64,000 bases of DNA from Hyalangium versicolor. GTDB lineage: Bacteria > Myxococcota > Myxococcia > Myxococcales > Myxococcaceae. The translations under genes and the position numbers were made by a program. Below the pieces are notes generated by a model. It saw nothing but the letters and a program-made list of their open reading frames with translations. It did not search any database and was not told where the DNA came from. Below, piece after piece: positions 34,855 to 43,339 of this stretch (position 1 is its first letter; each line of letters opens with the position of its first letter). The stretch lies in assembly GCF_020103695.1 (NCBI RefSeq), contig NZ_JAHXBF010000021.1, forward strand, positions 205,267 through 269,266. The letters are read 5' to 3'.

Positions 34855-35925
34855 ATGAAGACTCCTCGCGCCGCTTCGGTCCTGCTGCTCTCCGCCGCGC
34901 TCGCCTCGGGTTGTGTCCGCTCGTACAAGGCCGACCCGCCGCTCCCCTTCCAGGACTTCCCCTACACCTCGCTCCAGGGTCAGGCCTGGCCCGTGAAGCG
35001 CCTGCCGCTGGAGAAGACGGCTGCCGCCTATGGCATGGCCACTGTCCCCGAGGTGGCCTACGTGGAGCTCAACCCCGAGGGCCAGCGCACGCTCGTCTTC
35101 ATCCACGGGTTGGGCTCTTACCTGAAGTTCTGGCGCTACCAGCTCGACGCCTTCGCTGCCCAGGGCTACCGCGTCATCGCGGTGGATCTGCCCGGCTACG
35201 GCAAGTCCGACAAGCCCGCGATGTTCCCGTACACCATGGAGGCCATGGCGGACGCCGTGCGTGAAGTGGTGCACGCGCTTGGCGTGGAGAAACCCGTGCT
35301 GGTGGGGCACTCGATGGGAGGGCAGACCGCGCTCTCCTACGCCATCCGCTACCCGGACGAGCCCGCCGCGCTGGTGCTCACCTCTCCGGCGGGCTTCGAG
35401 AAGTTCACCTGGAAGGAGAAGGCCTGGTTCAAGCGCGCCTTCAGCTCCACGCTCATCAAGTCCTCTCCCGAGTACGCCATCTGGGGCAGCGTGCGGCAGT
35501 CCAACTTCGCGCGCTGGCGCCCGGAGCTCGAATGGCTCATCGAGGAGCGCGTGCGCGTCGTGTCCACGCCGGACTTCGACTCCTACGCCTACGCCAATGT
35601 CCGCACGGTGGACGGGCTGGCCCACGATGACTTCGTGCGCGACAACCTCGGGCACATCCAGGCGCCGACAATCATCCTCTTCGGCGAGGATGACCGGCTC
35701 ATCCCCAACCCGTTCCTGCACGGCGGACGGGCCCGCGACATCATGGAGTACGGACACGCCGGCATCCGGGGCTCCGAGCTGGTGGGGCTGGATCGCTGCG
35801 GGCACTCGGTGCAGCTCGACTGCCCCCAGGAGTACAACGAGGCCGTGAGCGCGTTCCTCAAGAAGCTCCCGGCCAGCGGTGGCACGGAGCCGAAGCAGGA
35901 GCCGCCTCCCGCGACGGCTCCGTGA
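34855..35925 (+). CDS. Alpha/beta-hydrolase lipoprotein
   Basis: The 356-residue hydrolase begins with a lipoprotein signal, SAALASGCVRS, with the lipidated Cys near residue 20. The fold shows the oxyanion HGLGSYLKFW, the nucleophile elbow VGHSMGGQTAL, the acid in ILFGEDDRLIP and the His in DRCGHSVQLD. The tail is Pro-rich. It starts two bases after the barrel gene ends and so belongs to the TetR operon. It most likely cleaves esters in the outer-membrane leaflet or periplasm; the substrate is unknown. The convergent lipase on the opposite strand ends 14 bp downstream. Confidence 0.92.
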   Translation: MKTPRAASVLLLSAALASGCVRSYKADPPLPFQDFPYTSLQGQAWPVKRLPLEKTAAAYGMATVPEVAYVELNPEGQRTLVFIHGLGSYLKFWRYQLDAFAAQGYRVIAVDLPGYGKSDKPAMFPYTMEAMADAVREVVHALGVEKPVLVGHSMGGQTALSYAIRYPDEPAALVLTSPAGFEKFTWKEKAWFKRAFSSTLIKSSPEYAIWGSVRQSNFARWRPELEWLIEERVRVVSTPDFDSYAYANVRTVDGLAHDDFVRDNLGHIQAPTIILFGEDDRLIPNPFLHGGRARDIMEYGHAGIRGSELVGLDRCGHSVQLDCPQEYNEAVSAFLKKLPASGGTEPKQEPPPATAP

Positions 35926-35938
35926 GGCGCGAGCGGGC

Positions 35939-36964
35939 TTACGGCACGGTGTGGTTCTTCACCATGCTGTATTGCACGCTCTGCGTTTGATCCTTCGAGC
36001 CGAAGTGACCGTACGGCACGGACGAGTACACCTTCTCGCCCGTCTGCCCGGGCAGGCGCGAGGTGTAGTCGTAGTAGACGACGTCGCCGTAGCCGATGAT
36101 CTCATCCACCGTGGACCAGATGGAGTACCGGTAGGCACCCTCGAACTTGCTGGAGGCCATCAGGTCATCGAGGTACGCCGAGCGCCCCGAGACGCCGAAC
36201 CCGTTCCAGTAGCCCGGGTACAGGCCATTGGTGGCCGCGCAGGTGGGGGTGGATCCTCCCGTCTGGTAGCAGCTCGTCAGGCCTCGGTTGGCTCCCGCGA
36301 TGCCCACGAAGGTGTCCACCGAAGACGTGAGGGACGGGCCGATGTAGTACTGGCCGCCCTCCAGCGCGTCGGTCGCGTAGCCGCCGAGGATGGCCTTGCG
36401 CGCCAGCGTCACGCCCATCGAGTGCGCGATGATGTCCACCTTCGCCGCGCCCGTGTACGCCTTCACCGCCTCGATGAACTTGCGAACCTTCATCACGTTC
36501 GTCTTCGAGTGGTACTGGTAGGCCGACAGCGATGCGCTCGCCGGGCCCCACGTCGTCGCGTACAGCTCGCTCGTCTTGTAGCCATTGGACAGGAAGTAAT
36601 CGATGGAGGCATTCCAGCCCGTCTGGCCCGCGGTGCCCGTGCCGATGGCCTTGTCCGAGTTGCCGTGGATGAAGATGACCGGCTGGTTCACCACCGTGTC
36701 CGTGCTGCTGGCCTTGCCGCCGTAGCTGCCGCCGCTCAGGTCGTCACGAATCAGGTTGTACGTGGGCTCGTAACCGTTCGTCTTCAGCCAGTTGCGGAAG
36801 TCCGTGGTGAAGCCCGTCGTGGTGACGGCCGATTGTTGCGTGGCCACCTCCGCCGCGGGGACGTCAGCTGCCACCTCCGGGGGCTCGGTGCCTTCGCCGC
36901 AGCCCGCGGACAACGAACCCAGGCACAGCGCACCCAGCAGAGACAGGGAAGAGCGCAGACGCAT
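35939..36964 (-). CDS. Secreted lipase, similar to PHB depolymerase PhaZ7
   Basis: The 341-residue protein has an exported leader ending LGSLSAGCGEG, so it is probably a lipoprotein. The catalytic domain has VIFIHGNSDKAIG, the lipase box AHSMGV within VKAYTGAAKVDIIAHSMGV, the likely acid in STVDEII and the His in PYGHFGSKDQ. Several stretches resemble PhaZ7 of Paucimonas lemoignei as I remember it: KAYTG-x4-VDI-x-AHSMGV, AG-x2-RGL-x-SC, and GHF near the C-terminus. PhaZ7 degrades native polyhydroxybutyrate and also belongs to the Lipase_2 clan. Activity on lipids instead is possible. The ATG at 36964 has AAGGAG six bases upstream. A tandem regulatory repeat lies at 37060-37145. Confidence 0.9.
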   Translation of the reverse strand: MRLRSSLSLLGALCLGSLSAGCGEGTEPPEVAADVPAAEVATQQSAVTTTGFTTDFRNWLKTNGYEPTYNLIRDDLSGGSYGGKASSTDTVVNQPVIFIHGNSDKAIGTGTAGQTGWNASIDYFLSNGYKTSELYATTWGPASASLSAYQYHSKTNVMKVRKFIEAVKAYTGAAKVDIIAHSMGVTLARKAILGGYATDALEGGQYYIGPSLTSSVDTFVGIAGANRGLTSCYQTGGSTPTCAATNGLYPGYWNGFGVSGRSAYLDDLMASSKFEGAYRYSIWSTVDEIIGYGDVVYYDYTSRLPGQTGEKVYSSVPYGHFGSKDQTQSVQYSMVKNHTVP

Positions 36965-37059
36965 CTTGTTCTCCTTGATGTGGGGGGATCGCTCGCGCGC
37001 GGAGAGCGCGTGAACGTGCTCGGGAGTGTAGGGGCTTCCGGTGAAAACACAGTCAGTCA

Positions 37060-37145
37060 AATGGCCGCGAAGTTGAAAGCTGATTCACCTTTGCAGTGCG
37101 TCATGCGGGAAAGATGAAGGTTCATTCAGCTGCGCGGTGCGTCAT
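37060..37145 (-). repeat. Tandem 41-bp regulatory units upstream of the PhaZ7-like lipase
   Basis: Read on the minus strand there are two units, each ATGACGCAC followed by a TGAA-N6-TTCA dyad and CTT. The dyads are at 37115-37128 and 37074-37087, exactly 41 bp apart, and the ATGACGCA blocks start at 37145 and 37104, also 41 bp apart. The nearer unit is ATGACGCACTGCAAAGGTGA continuing ATCAGCTTTCAACTT. Nearly the same pair lies before the second lipase at 40220-40304, in the orientation of that gene. Confidence 0.7.
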
Positions 37146-37164
37146 CAGTCATAATGCCGCCCGC

Positions 37165-38202
37165 ATGTCCGCGCGGAAGATCGTCATCCATCGCCCCGGA
37201 GGTTATGAGCGACTCACCTTCGAGTCGCTCGTCGTTCCCGTTCCGAAGGCGGGCGAGGTGTTGGTCACCACCGAAGCCATCGGCGTCAACTACGCGGACT
37301 GTGTCATCCGCATGGGTCTGTATGCCTCGGCGAAGGAGTTCGTCGGCTGGCCCATCACGCCCGGCTTCGAGTTCGCCGGCACCGTCAGCGCCGTGGGCGA
37401 GGGCGTCACGGACCTGGCTCCGGGTATGAAAGTACTCGGTGTCACATTGTTTGGCGGTTACTCCACCCATGTTGTCGTGGCTCGCCACCAGCTCTTTCCG
37501 CTGCCTTCGCGGCTCGATGTCACACAGGCCGCGGGCTTTCCGGCCGTGTTCCTCACCGCGTACTACGCGCTGTTCGAGCTGGCGCACCCGCACCCGGGAG
37601 CGAACATCCTCGTCCACTCGGCGGCGGGCGGAGTGGGCAGTGCGCTCGTGCAGCTTGGACGCGTCGCCGGGTGCCGCGTGGTGGGCGTGGTGGGCAGCTC
37701 ACACAAAGTGGAGACTGCTCGCGCGATGGGCGCGGAAGTCGTCATCGACAAGTCTCGCGAGGATCTGTGGCGGGCCGCGGAGAAGGCCTCGCCCAAGGGC
37801 TATGATGTCGTGCTCGATGCCAATGGCGTGGCCACCCTCGGGCAGAGCTACAAGCACCTCGCCTCGCCCGGCAAGCTCGTCATCTACGGCTTCCACTCGA
37901 TGATGCCTCGACAGGGAGGACGGCCGAACTGGCTGAAGCTCGCCTGGGACTGGCTGCGGACTCCGCGCTACAACCCGCTCACCCTCACCAACGACAACAC
38001 CAGTGTTCTCGCCTTCAACCTCTCCTACCTGTTCGAGCAGCGCGCCATCCTCTCCGAGGCCATGACGCGGATGCTCACGTGGGTCGAGGAGGGGAAGCTC
38101 GTGGCTCCACCCGTCACTCGGTTCCCGATGGACCAGGTCGCCGAGGCCCACCGCACCATCGAGTCGGGCACCACCGTCGGCAAGCTCGTGCTGGTGCCCT
38201 GA
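37165..38202 (+). CDS. Zinc-free MDR-type quinone oxidoreductase
   Basis: The 345-residue medium-chain reductase has the quinone-oxidoreductase/VAT1 pattern: GVNYADCVIRMGLY, then TPGFEFAGTVSAVGEGV, with the NADPH site SAAGGVGSALVQLGRV. The zinc-binding Cys/His of alcohol dehydrogenases are missing, as in the QOR branch. It should reduce enones or quinones with NADPH in the cytosol. The true start is ATG 37165; an open frame back to 37096 runs through the tandem repeat and is not coding. It diverges from the PhaZ7-like lipase and shares the tandem regulatory repeat with it. It is followed 48 bp later by an MFS transporter. Confidence 0.93.
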   Translation: MSARKIVIHRPGGYERLTFESLVVPVPKAGEVLVTTEAIGVNYADCVIRMGLYASAKEFVGWPITPGFEFAGTVSAVGEGVTDLAPGMKVLGVTLFGGYSTHVVVARHQLFPLPSRLDVTQAAGFPAVFLTAYYALFELAHPHPGANILVHSAAGGVGSALVQLGRVAGCRVVGVVGSSHKVETARAMGAEVVIDKSREDLWRAAEKASPKGYDVVLDANGVATLGQSYKHLASPGKLVIYGFHSMMPRQGGRPNWLKLAWDWLRTPRYNPLTLTNDNTSVLAFNLSYLFEQRAILSEAMTRMLTWVEEGKLVAPPVTRFPMDQVAEAHRTIESGTTVGKLVLVP

Positions 38203-38250
38203 GACCGCCATCCACCTCTACTCACTGCCGCAACCACCTGAATCGCCCCC

Positions 38251-39483
38251 ATGAAATTCCTGCGTGATCTTCGCTCGGTCCTGACCCTGACGGTTCTCGT
38301 CGCCGGGCTCGGCTACTTCGTCGACCTCTTCGACATCACCTTGTTCGGTGTGGTGCGCGCCGCTTCGCTCAAGGACCTGGGCGTCACCGACCCGAAGGAA
38401 ATCCTCTCGAAGGGAGTCCTCCTCTACAACTGCCAGATGGGCGGGATGATGCTCGGCGGCATCCTCTGGGGGACCCTGGGCGACAAGCGCGGACGCCTGT
38501 CGGTGATGTTCGGGTCGATCCTGCTGTACTCCTTCGCCAACATCACCAACGCCTTCGCCTGGGACGTGACGAGCTACGCGGTCTGCCGCTTCCTGGGTGG
38601 GGTGGGGTTGGCGGGCGAGCTCGGAGCGGCCATCACCCTGGTGGCCGAGTCGCTCCCGAAAGAGAAGCGCGGTCTGGGCACCACCATCGTGGCCACGCTC
38701 GGCATGCTGGGCATCGTTGCCGCGGCATTCATCGGCCAGCACCTGACCTGGAAGACAGCCTACCTGACGGGCGGAGTCATGGGCCTGGCGCTCCTGTTCG
38801 CGCGCTTCAAGGTCTCCGAGTCCGAGCTCTTCTCCAAGAAGCCCGATGCGGCCCGCGCCAACCCCTTCCTGCTGCTGCAGGGGGGGCGGTTACTCAAGTA
38901 CATCTCCTGCATCCTGATCGGCGTGCCCATCTACTTCACCACGGGCGTCCTCTTTACGTTTGCTCCGGAGCTGACCAAGGGATTGAACGTCCAGGGCGAG
39001 GTGACAGCCGGCAACGCCATCCTCTTCGGCTCGATCGGACTGACGATCGGCGATCTGCTGGCCGGTCTGTTCAGTCAGTGGCTCAAGAGCCGCAAGCGCG
39101 CGGTAGGGCTGAACCTCACCTTGGGGTTCGGGCTGATGCTCGTATACGGGCTCGTTCCAGGCCTCACCAGCACCCTCATCTACGCCCTGAGCTTCCTGAT
39201 TGGCATCACCGTGGGCTACTGGGCCGTGCTGGTGACCATGGCGGCCGAGCAGTTCGGCACCAACATCCGCGCGACCGCGGCGACGACGGTGCCCAACTTC
39301 GTGCGCGGCTCGGCGATGTTCGCGACCACCGGGTTCCTGGCCTTGAGGGAGCACCTATCCGTGGCCCACGCGGCGATCATCGTCGGGAGCATCTGCTTCA
39401 GCCTCGCCCTCCTGTCGCTCACCCAGATCGACGAGACGTTCTCTCGCAACCTCGACTACGAGGAGGGCGCGAAGGACAACTGA
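38251..39483 (+). CDS. MFS transporter, metabolite:H+ symporter type
   Basis: The 410 residues contain about twelve transmembrane helices. The MFS A-motif is GTLGDKRGRLSVMFG between helices 2 and 3, and CRFLGGVGLAGELGAAITLV in helix 4 is typical of the sugar/aromatic-acid/metabolite symporter branch. In the second half LTIGDLLAGLFSQWLKSRKR is the matching loop. The nearest well-known groups (ShiA, ProP, AAHS) carry small organic acids or zwitterions. In this setting a hydroxy- or keto-acid such as 3-hydroxybutyrate is a possible cargo, but nothing in the sequence proves it. It lies 48 bp after the reductase gene. Confidence 0.93.
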   Translation: MKFLRDLRSVLTLTVLVAGLGYFVDLFDITLFGVVRAASLKDLGVTDPKEILSKGVLLYNCQMGGMMLGGILWGTLGDKRGRLSVMFGSILLYSFANITNAFAWDVTSYAVCRFLGGVGLAGELGAAITLVAESLPKEKRGLGTTIVATLGMLGIVAAAFIGQHLTWKTAYLTGGVMGLALLFARFKVSESELFSKKPDAARANPFLLLQGGRLLKYISCILIGVPIYFTTGVLFTFAPELTKGLNVQGEVTAGNAILFGSIGLTIGDLLAGLFSQWLKSRKRAVGLNLTLGFGLMLVYGLVPGLTSTLIYALSFLIGITVGYWAVLVTMAAEQFGTNIRATAATTVPNFVRGSAMFATTGFLALREHLSVAHAAIIVGSICFSLALLSLTQIDETFSRNLDYEEGAKDN

Positions 39484-39495
39484 GGAACGGGCCCA

Positions 39496-40077
39496 CTACT
39501 CGAAGGAGCGGCGGCGCCTGGGCAGCTGGGTGGGCTCAGCCTTGGACGCCGCGAGAGCCGCCATCACCGGAGTGAGCGCGGTGGCGATGCGCACCGAGCC
39601 TGGGAAGAGCAGCTGCGCGCGCTTGCCCAGCTCCATCGCCTCCTGCAGCCGGCCCTGCGCGTACAGCACGTCGATGAGCCCGCTCCACCCGTCCTCCAGG
39701 ACGGTCAGCGCCTTCTCCACGCCCGCGCGCAGGTAGCGCTCCGCCGACTCCGTCGAGCCCTCCGCCGCGTACAGGAAGTAGCCCAGCTCCACCATGGAGG
39801 CCGCCGAGCGATCCGACGCCAGCACTGCCTGCTGCAGGTAGCGGCGTGCCTTGCGCAGCCCCGAGCGGGTCTCGTCCGGTCCCCTGGAGCCGCTGCTCTG
39901 CAGCCGGCGGCCCGCCAGCAGCAGCGCGGGCACGTACGCCGGGCACGCCTCCAACACCTCGTCCAACAGCTCCAGGGATTCGTGCGACTGCGAGGGCTTG
40001 TTCATCCGCGAGGCCCGCCGGTGCAGCACGGCCAGCTCGCTCAAGGACACGCTCGGCTTTGGCTTGCGGCGCTTCAT
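39496..40077 (-). CDS. TPR-like helical protein
   Basis: The 193-residue soluble protein is composed of paired helices with TPR-type spacing: SHESLELLDEVLEACPAYVP, then RKARRYLQQAVLASDRSAA, ESAERYLRAGVEKALTVL and GRLQEAMELGKRAQLLFPGS. Both ends are basic. No enzyme motif is present, so it is probably a protein-binding scaffold. It ends 12 bp after the convergent MFS gene and diverges from the second lipase across the tandem repeat. Confidence 0.82.
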   Translation of the reverse strand: MKRRKPKPSVSLSELAVLHRRASRMNKPSQSHESLELLDEVLEACPAYVPALLLAGRRLQSSGSRGPDETRSGLRKARRYLQQAVLASDRSAASMVELGYFLYAAEGSTESAERYLRAGVEKALTVLEDGWSGLIDVLYAQGRLQEAMELGKRAQLLFPGSVRIATALTPVMAALAASKAEPTQLPRRRRSFE

Positions 40078-40219
40078 GGATCCCTCCTCTGGCTTTGCCC
40101 GAGCGAAACGCGGGCGCGTCGGTGTCCTCGTGGAAGACGGGATTTACACACGGCGGGCGGGCTTCCCTCAATGCCTTCATGACGCGACGCGACGCGATCG
40201 TGCACCGCGAGTGCGCTGT

Positions 40220-40304
40220 ATGACGCACTGCAAAGCTGAATGAGTCTTCAACTTTGCCCGCATGACGCACTGCAAAGGTGAATCACCTTTCAACTTTATT
40301 TGCT
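40220..40304 (+). repeat. Tandem 42-bp regulatory units upstream of the second lipase
   Basis: There are two head-to-tail units, at 40220-40261 and 40262-40304. Each begins ATGACGCACTGCAAAGSTGA and carries the dyad TGAA-N6-TTCA (40237-40250 and 40279-40292), followed by ACTTT. In the second unit the dyad extends to AAAGGTG-AAT-CACCTTT, a perfect 7-bp inverted repeat. The pair ends about 58 bp before the lipase ATG and repeats the arrangement before the PhaZ7-like lipase. Confidence 0.7.
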
Positions 40305-40361
40305 CCGCGGTGAGGCTCTTTGGTACTTGCCCAAGCGCAGACCCCTGCAAAGGAGCAACGG

Positions 40362-41798
40362 ATGACGGCACTGCGTGTGAGCGGTCGTTTCCTCGTGGCG
40401 GCACTCAGCGTGTTCGCGGGAGCATGCGAGTCCCAGCAAGGAGGAGGTCCCGATGACGGCACGACACCGCCTCCGGCGGAGGTGGTCGCGTGCCGCGAGC
40501 GCATCGCCGCGAAGACGGCGGAGGTGAAGGCGGCCAACATCGACATCGACAGCTGGCCCATCACCGATGCGACGGAGATGGCCGAGCTCACCACCTCTGT
40601 GGCGCAGACGCCGGACAACTACCAGGAGTACGACGGGCACTACCGGCAGTTGACGAACCACCCGGGCTGCTTCACCACCAACCTCTACTACGACAAGTCC
40701 AACACCTCCGGCACCACGCCGTACACGGATGGAAACAACGACGGCAAGTGGACCGGCGCCACGACGTTCGGCGGACCCAACGCCGCCACCGGGTTCAAGG
40801 ACGGAGACAAGGCTGTCATCCCGGGATATCCCTGTGCTGCCAAGGAGTACGCCCAACCCAGTGAGGACACCTCCAAGCCCATCGTCATCCTGGTGCACGG
40901 CAACTCCACGCGCCCGCACACCTGGGAGAAGTTCCTCCTGCCGCCTGGCACCCAGCCCACCACCTCCTACGAGAACGTCCAGTTCACCCCGGACACCACG
41001 GCGAGGGATCAGCTCGCAGAGAAGCTGATCGACCAGCGCTACCGCGTCATCGCCGTGGACTTCCGCACGGACATCGTCACCAACATCGATCCCGCGTCCA
41101 ACAGCACCACGTACAACTCCTCGGGCAACATCGATCATGGGTGGTCCACCCCCATCCTCCAGTCGCTCATCAAGGCGGTGATCAAGAACAACCCGAACCG
41201 CAAAGTGGCGCTCATCGGCCACTCCATGGGCGTCACCGTGGCGCGGGATGCCCTGCGCCGGCTCTACGTGGAACATCTCCAGGGCAAGCCGGACTCCATC
41301 AACCCCTTCCCGCACGTGAGCCACGTCATCCTCGGGTCGGGCGCCAACCACGGTGTGTCCACGTATGATCCGGCGCTGGGCGCGCTGTGCGACAACAACA
41401 AGACGATGCGCGGCACCGTCGTCTGTGAGATGGGCAGCCGCTCCAACTACAAGGAGACCTACTTCGCCAAGCCGCTCAACGGCCCCCGAGACTTGTTCGC
41501 CACGCCGTGCGCGGACGGGGACTACGCCTTCGGCAAGACGGGCCAGTGCGAGGGCAACGTGGTGAAGTACTTCACCATCACGATGACGGACAAGGAGAAG
41601 GGGACCAACTATCAGGACCTCTATGTCTCCGAGGCGGCGTCGCGCATCGACATGGATGGGTGCGTGACGAACAAGCTCAACACGCTCAACGACTACGATA
41701 CGAGCGGCTACTTCAACAAGGGCTTCATCGCCAACCACTTCGGATCCTTGCGCTCCGAGGCCGGCTTGAACCTGGCGCTCCAGTACCTGGCGCAGTAG
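40362..41798 (+). CDS. Secreted lipase/esterase of the alpha/beta-hydrolase fold
   Basis: The 478-residue exported protein has a leader (FLVAALSVFAGAC) that is probably a lipoprotein signal, followed by a Pro/Asp/Gly-rich linker. A region of about 120 residues of unknown fold precedes the hydrolase domain. That domain has VILVHGNSTRPHTWEKF, the nucleophile box LIGHSMGVTVARDAL, GSGANHGVSTYD and the likely catalytic His in IANHFGSLRSE. It shares HGNS, HSMGVT and HFGS with the PhaZ7-like lipase and the same upstream element, so both are probably induced together. It is longer, and its substrate may differ. The start at 40362 has AAAGGAG upstream. Confidence 0.9.
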   Translation: MTALRVSGRFLVAALSVFAGACESQQGGGPDDGTTPPPAEVVACRERIAAKTAEVKAANIDIDSWPITDATEMAELTTSVAQTPDNYQEYDGHYRQLTNHPGCFTTNLYYDKSNTSGTTPYTDGNNDGKWTGATTFGGPNAATGFKDGDKAVIPGYPCAAKEYAQPSEDTSKPIVILVHGNSTRPHTWEKFLLPPGTQPTTSYENVQFTPDTTARDQLAEKLIDQRYRVIAVDFRTDIVTNIDPASNSTTYNSSGNIDHGWSTPILQSLIKAVIKNNPNRKVALIGHSMGVTVARDALRRLYVEHLQGKPDSINPFPHVSHVILGSGANHGVSTYDPALGALCDNNKTMRGTVVCEMGSRSNYKETYFAKPLNGPRDLFATPCADGDYAFGKTGQCEGNVVKYFTITMTDKEKGTNYQDLYVSEAASRIDMDGCVTNKLNTLNDYDTSGYFNKGFIANHFGSLRSEAGLNLALQYLAQ

Positions 41799-41893
41799 CA
41801 GCTCTCCCCTTCGTGAGGCGGGCCCGGTTCGCGCTTCGGCGTGGCCGTGGCCCGCTCGTTCCCTCTCCTCTTCGCGCAGGCACCTTGCTCCCT

Positions 41894-43333
41894 ATGAAGC
41901 GACTCTCCGTGTTCCTCTCAGTGGCCCTGTGGACCGCACCGGCGTGGGCCCAGACCGCGGGCGCGAGCCCCGCCGAGTCTTCTCCCTCGACCGTTCCCTC
42001 AGGTGGAACGCAGGCTCCCGAGGGTGCACCTGCCGCCGAGTCTTCCGGCCAGCCTCCGCCGGGTCCGGCAACGGCCGCGGAGTCCTCGCCTGCCACCCCG
42101 GAGGCGAAGTCCGAGCCGGGCGCTGGCGCTGGCAAGTCGGAGCTGCTGACGCCCCCCGCGCTTCCGGCTGCCAGGCCGAGTCTGGCCTTCGGAAATGACA
42201 CCTTCTACGTGAAGCCCATCCTGGCCCTTGCGGGTGGCGTGCATGTGGAGCGGCTCATCCAGACCCTCAACAAGAACCGCGAGAGCCGCACCACCACGCT
42301 GGCGCTCACGCGCTTCGGCTTCGAGGGCAAGCTGGGCTCCTATGTCTCCTTCCGCAGCGAGTTCGAGCGCAACATCCGCGCCCACGGCTCGGGCGTCTGG
42401 GAGGGCACGGCCTCCTTCAGCGTGAGGGATCAGTACCTGCGCCTGCAGCGCTGGAACGCCACGGCGGACGCCGGCATCATCACGGATCAGGCCAGCGTGG
42501 ACTTCATCTCCACCCACATCGCGGACGTGCTGCTGGCGGACAAGTACACGCGCGATCCGCTGCTCTACAGCGGCTTCAACCGAGGGCAGGGCATCCAGGC
42601 TTCGTACCTGTGGCACGGGCTGCGCGCCGGCCTGAGCTTCACCGCCGCCAACCCGCTGAGCACCTCCGCCTCGTATCAGGTGGGCGGCACCTTCGGTGGC
42701 GGCAGCCGCCTCTGGGAGCGTCCCCTGGGCAACTTCCGCATCGGCCAGCCCGATGACGACCTGCACTTCCAGATGCTCACCCCGTCGCTCACGTACACGC
42801 ACGAGTGGTTCGAGGCCAAGGCCGCGCTGCAGACGTTCAACGTGAACTACCAGACCAACTCGCGCACCGATCCGCGCATCAAGGGCTACAACGTGCGCGG
42901 CAACCTGCTGGGCAAGCTCCGCGTCGATCCGGGAGTGCCGCTGCTCATCACCCCCTTCGTCAACTACGCGCGCGTGGAGAACGATGTGACGAACAGCGCC
43001 GCGGGCTTCGGCGACACGCTGCTGGAGACGCGCTACCGCGCCAACACCTTCTCGGCCGGACTGGATGTGAGCCTGAAGGATCGCTCGGGCATCGGCTTCG
43101 AGATGGCTCGCGTCTCGGACAAGTCGCCCACCTTCATCGCTCCCACGGGGAACACTCCCGCCAGCGAGCCTGTCACCCACACCCTGCAGACGTACGTCAA
43201 CGTCGGCGGGACGTGGTGGCTCACCAATGAGGTGGCCCTGGGCGCCCGCTATGCGCGCTACCAGAAGAAGGTCACCAAGCTGGAGGACGAGATCGACGCC
43301 TCGTACTTCCTCACGCTGCGCATGGTGCTGTAG
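41894..43333 (+). CDS. Outer-membrane porin-like protein, copy 2
   Basis: The 479-residue protein has a signal peptide ending APAWAQ at about residue 20. A disordered Ala/Pro/Glu/Ser-rich linker runs to about residue 85. The rest is a barrel with alternating strands (FYVKPILALAGGVHVERL, LTRFGFEGKLGSYVSFRSEF, TWWLTNEVALGARYARYQKK) and ends YFLTLRMVL. The FEGKLG...FRSEFE pattern resembles phosphate-selective or OprB/DcaP-like porins. The linker may anchor to peptidoglycan or cross the periplasm. It starts 95 bp after the second lipase on the same strand and may import its products. The frame is open far upstream, but ATG 41894 gives the signal peptide. Confidence 0.86.
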   Translation: MKRLSVFLSVALWTAPAWAQTAGASPAESSPSTVPSGGTQAPEGAPAAESSGQPPPGPATAAESSPATPEAKSEPGAGAGKSELLTPPALPAARPSLAFGNDTFYVKPILALAGGVHVERLIQTLNKNRESRTTTLALTRFGFEGKLGSYVSFRSEFERNIRAHGSGVWEGTASFSVRDQYLRLQRWNATADAGIITDQASVDFISTHIADVLLADKYTRDPLLYSGFNRGQGIQASYLWHGLRAGLSFTAANPLSTSASYQVGGTFGGGSRLWERPLGNFRIGQPDDDLHFQMLTPSLTYTHEWFEAKAALQTFNVNYQTNSRTDPRIKGYNVRGNLLGKLRVDPGVPLLITPFVNYARVENDVTNSAAGFGDTLLETRYRANTFSAGLDVSLKDRSGIGFEMARVSDKSPTFIAPTGNTPASEPVTHTLQTYVNVGGTWWLTNEVALGARYARYQKKVTKLEDEIDASYFLTLRMVL

Positions 43334-43339
43334 GCCCGC

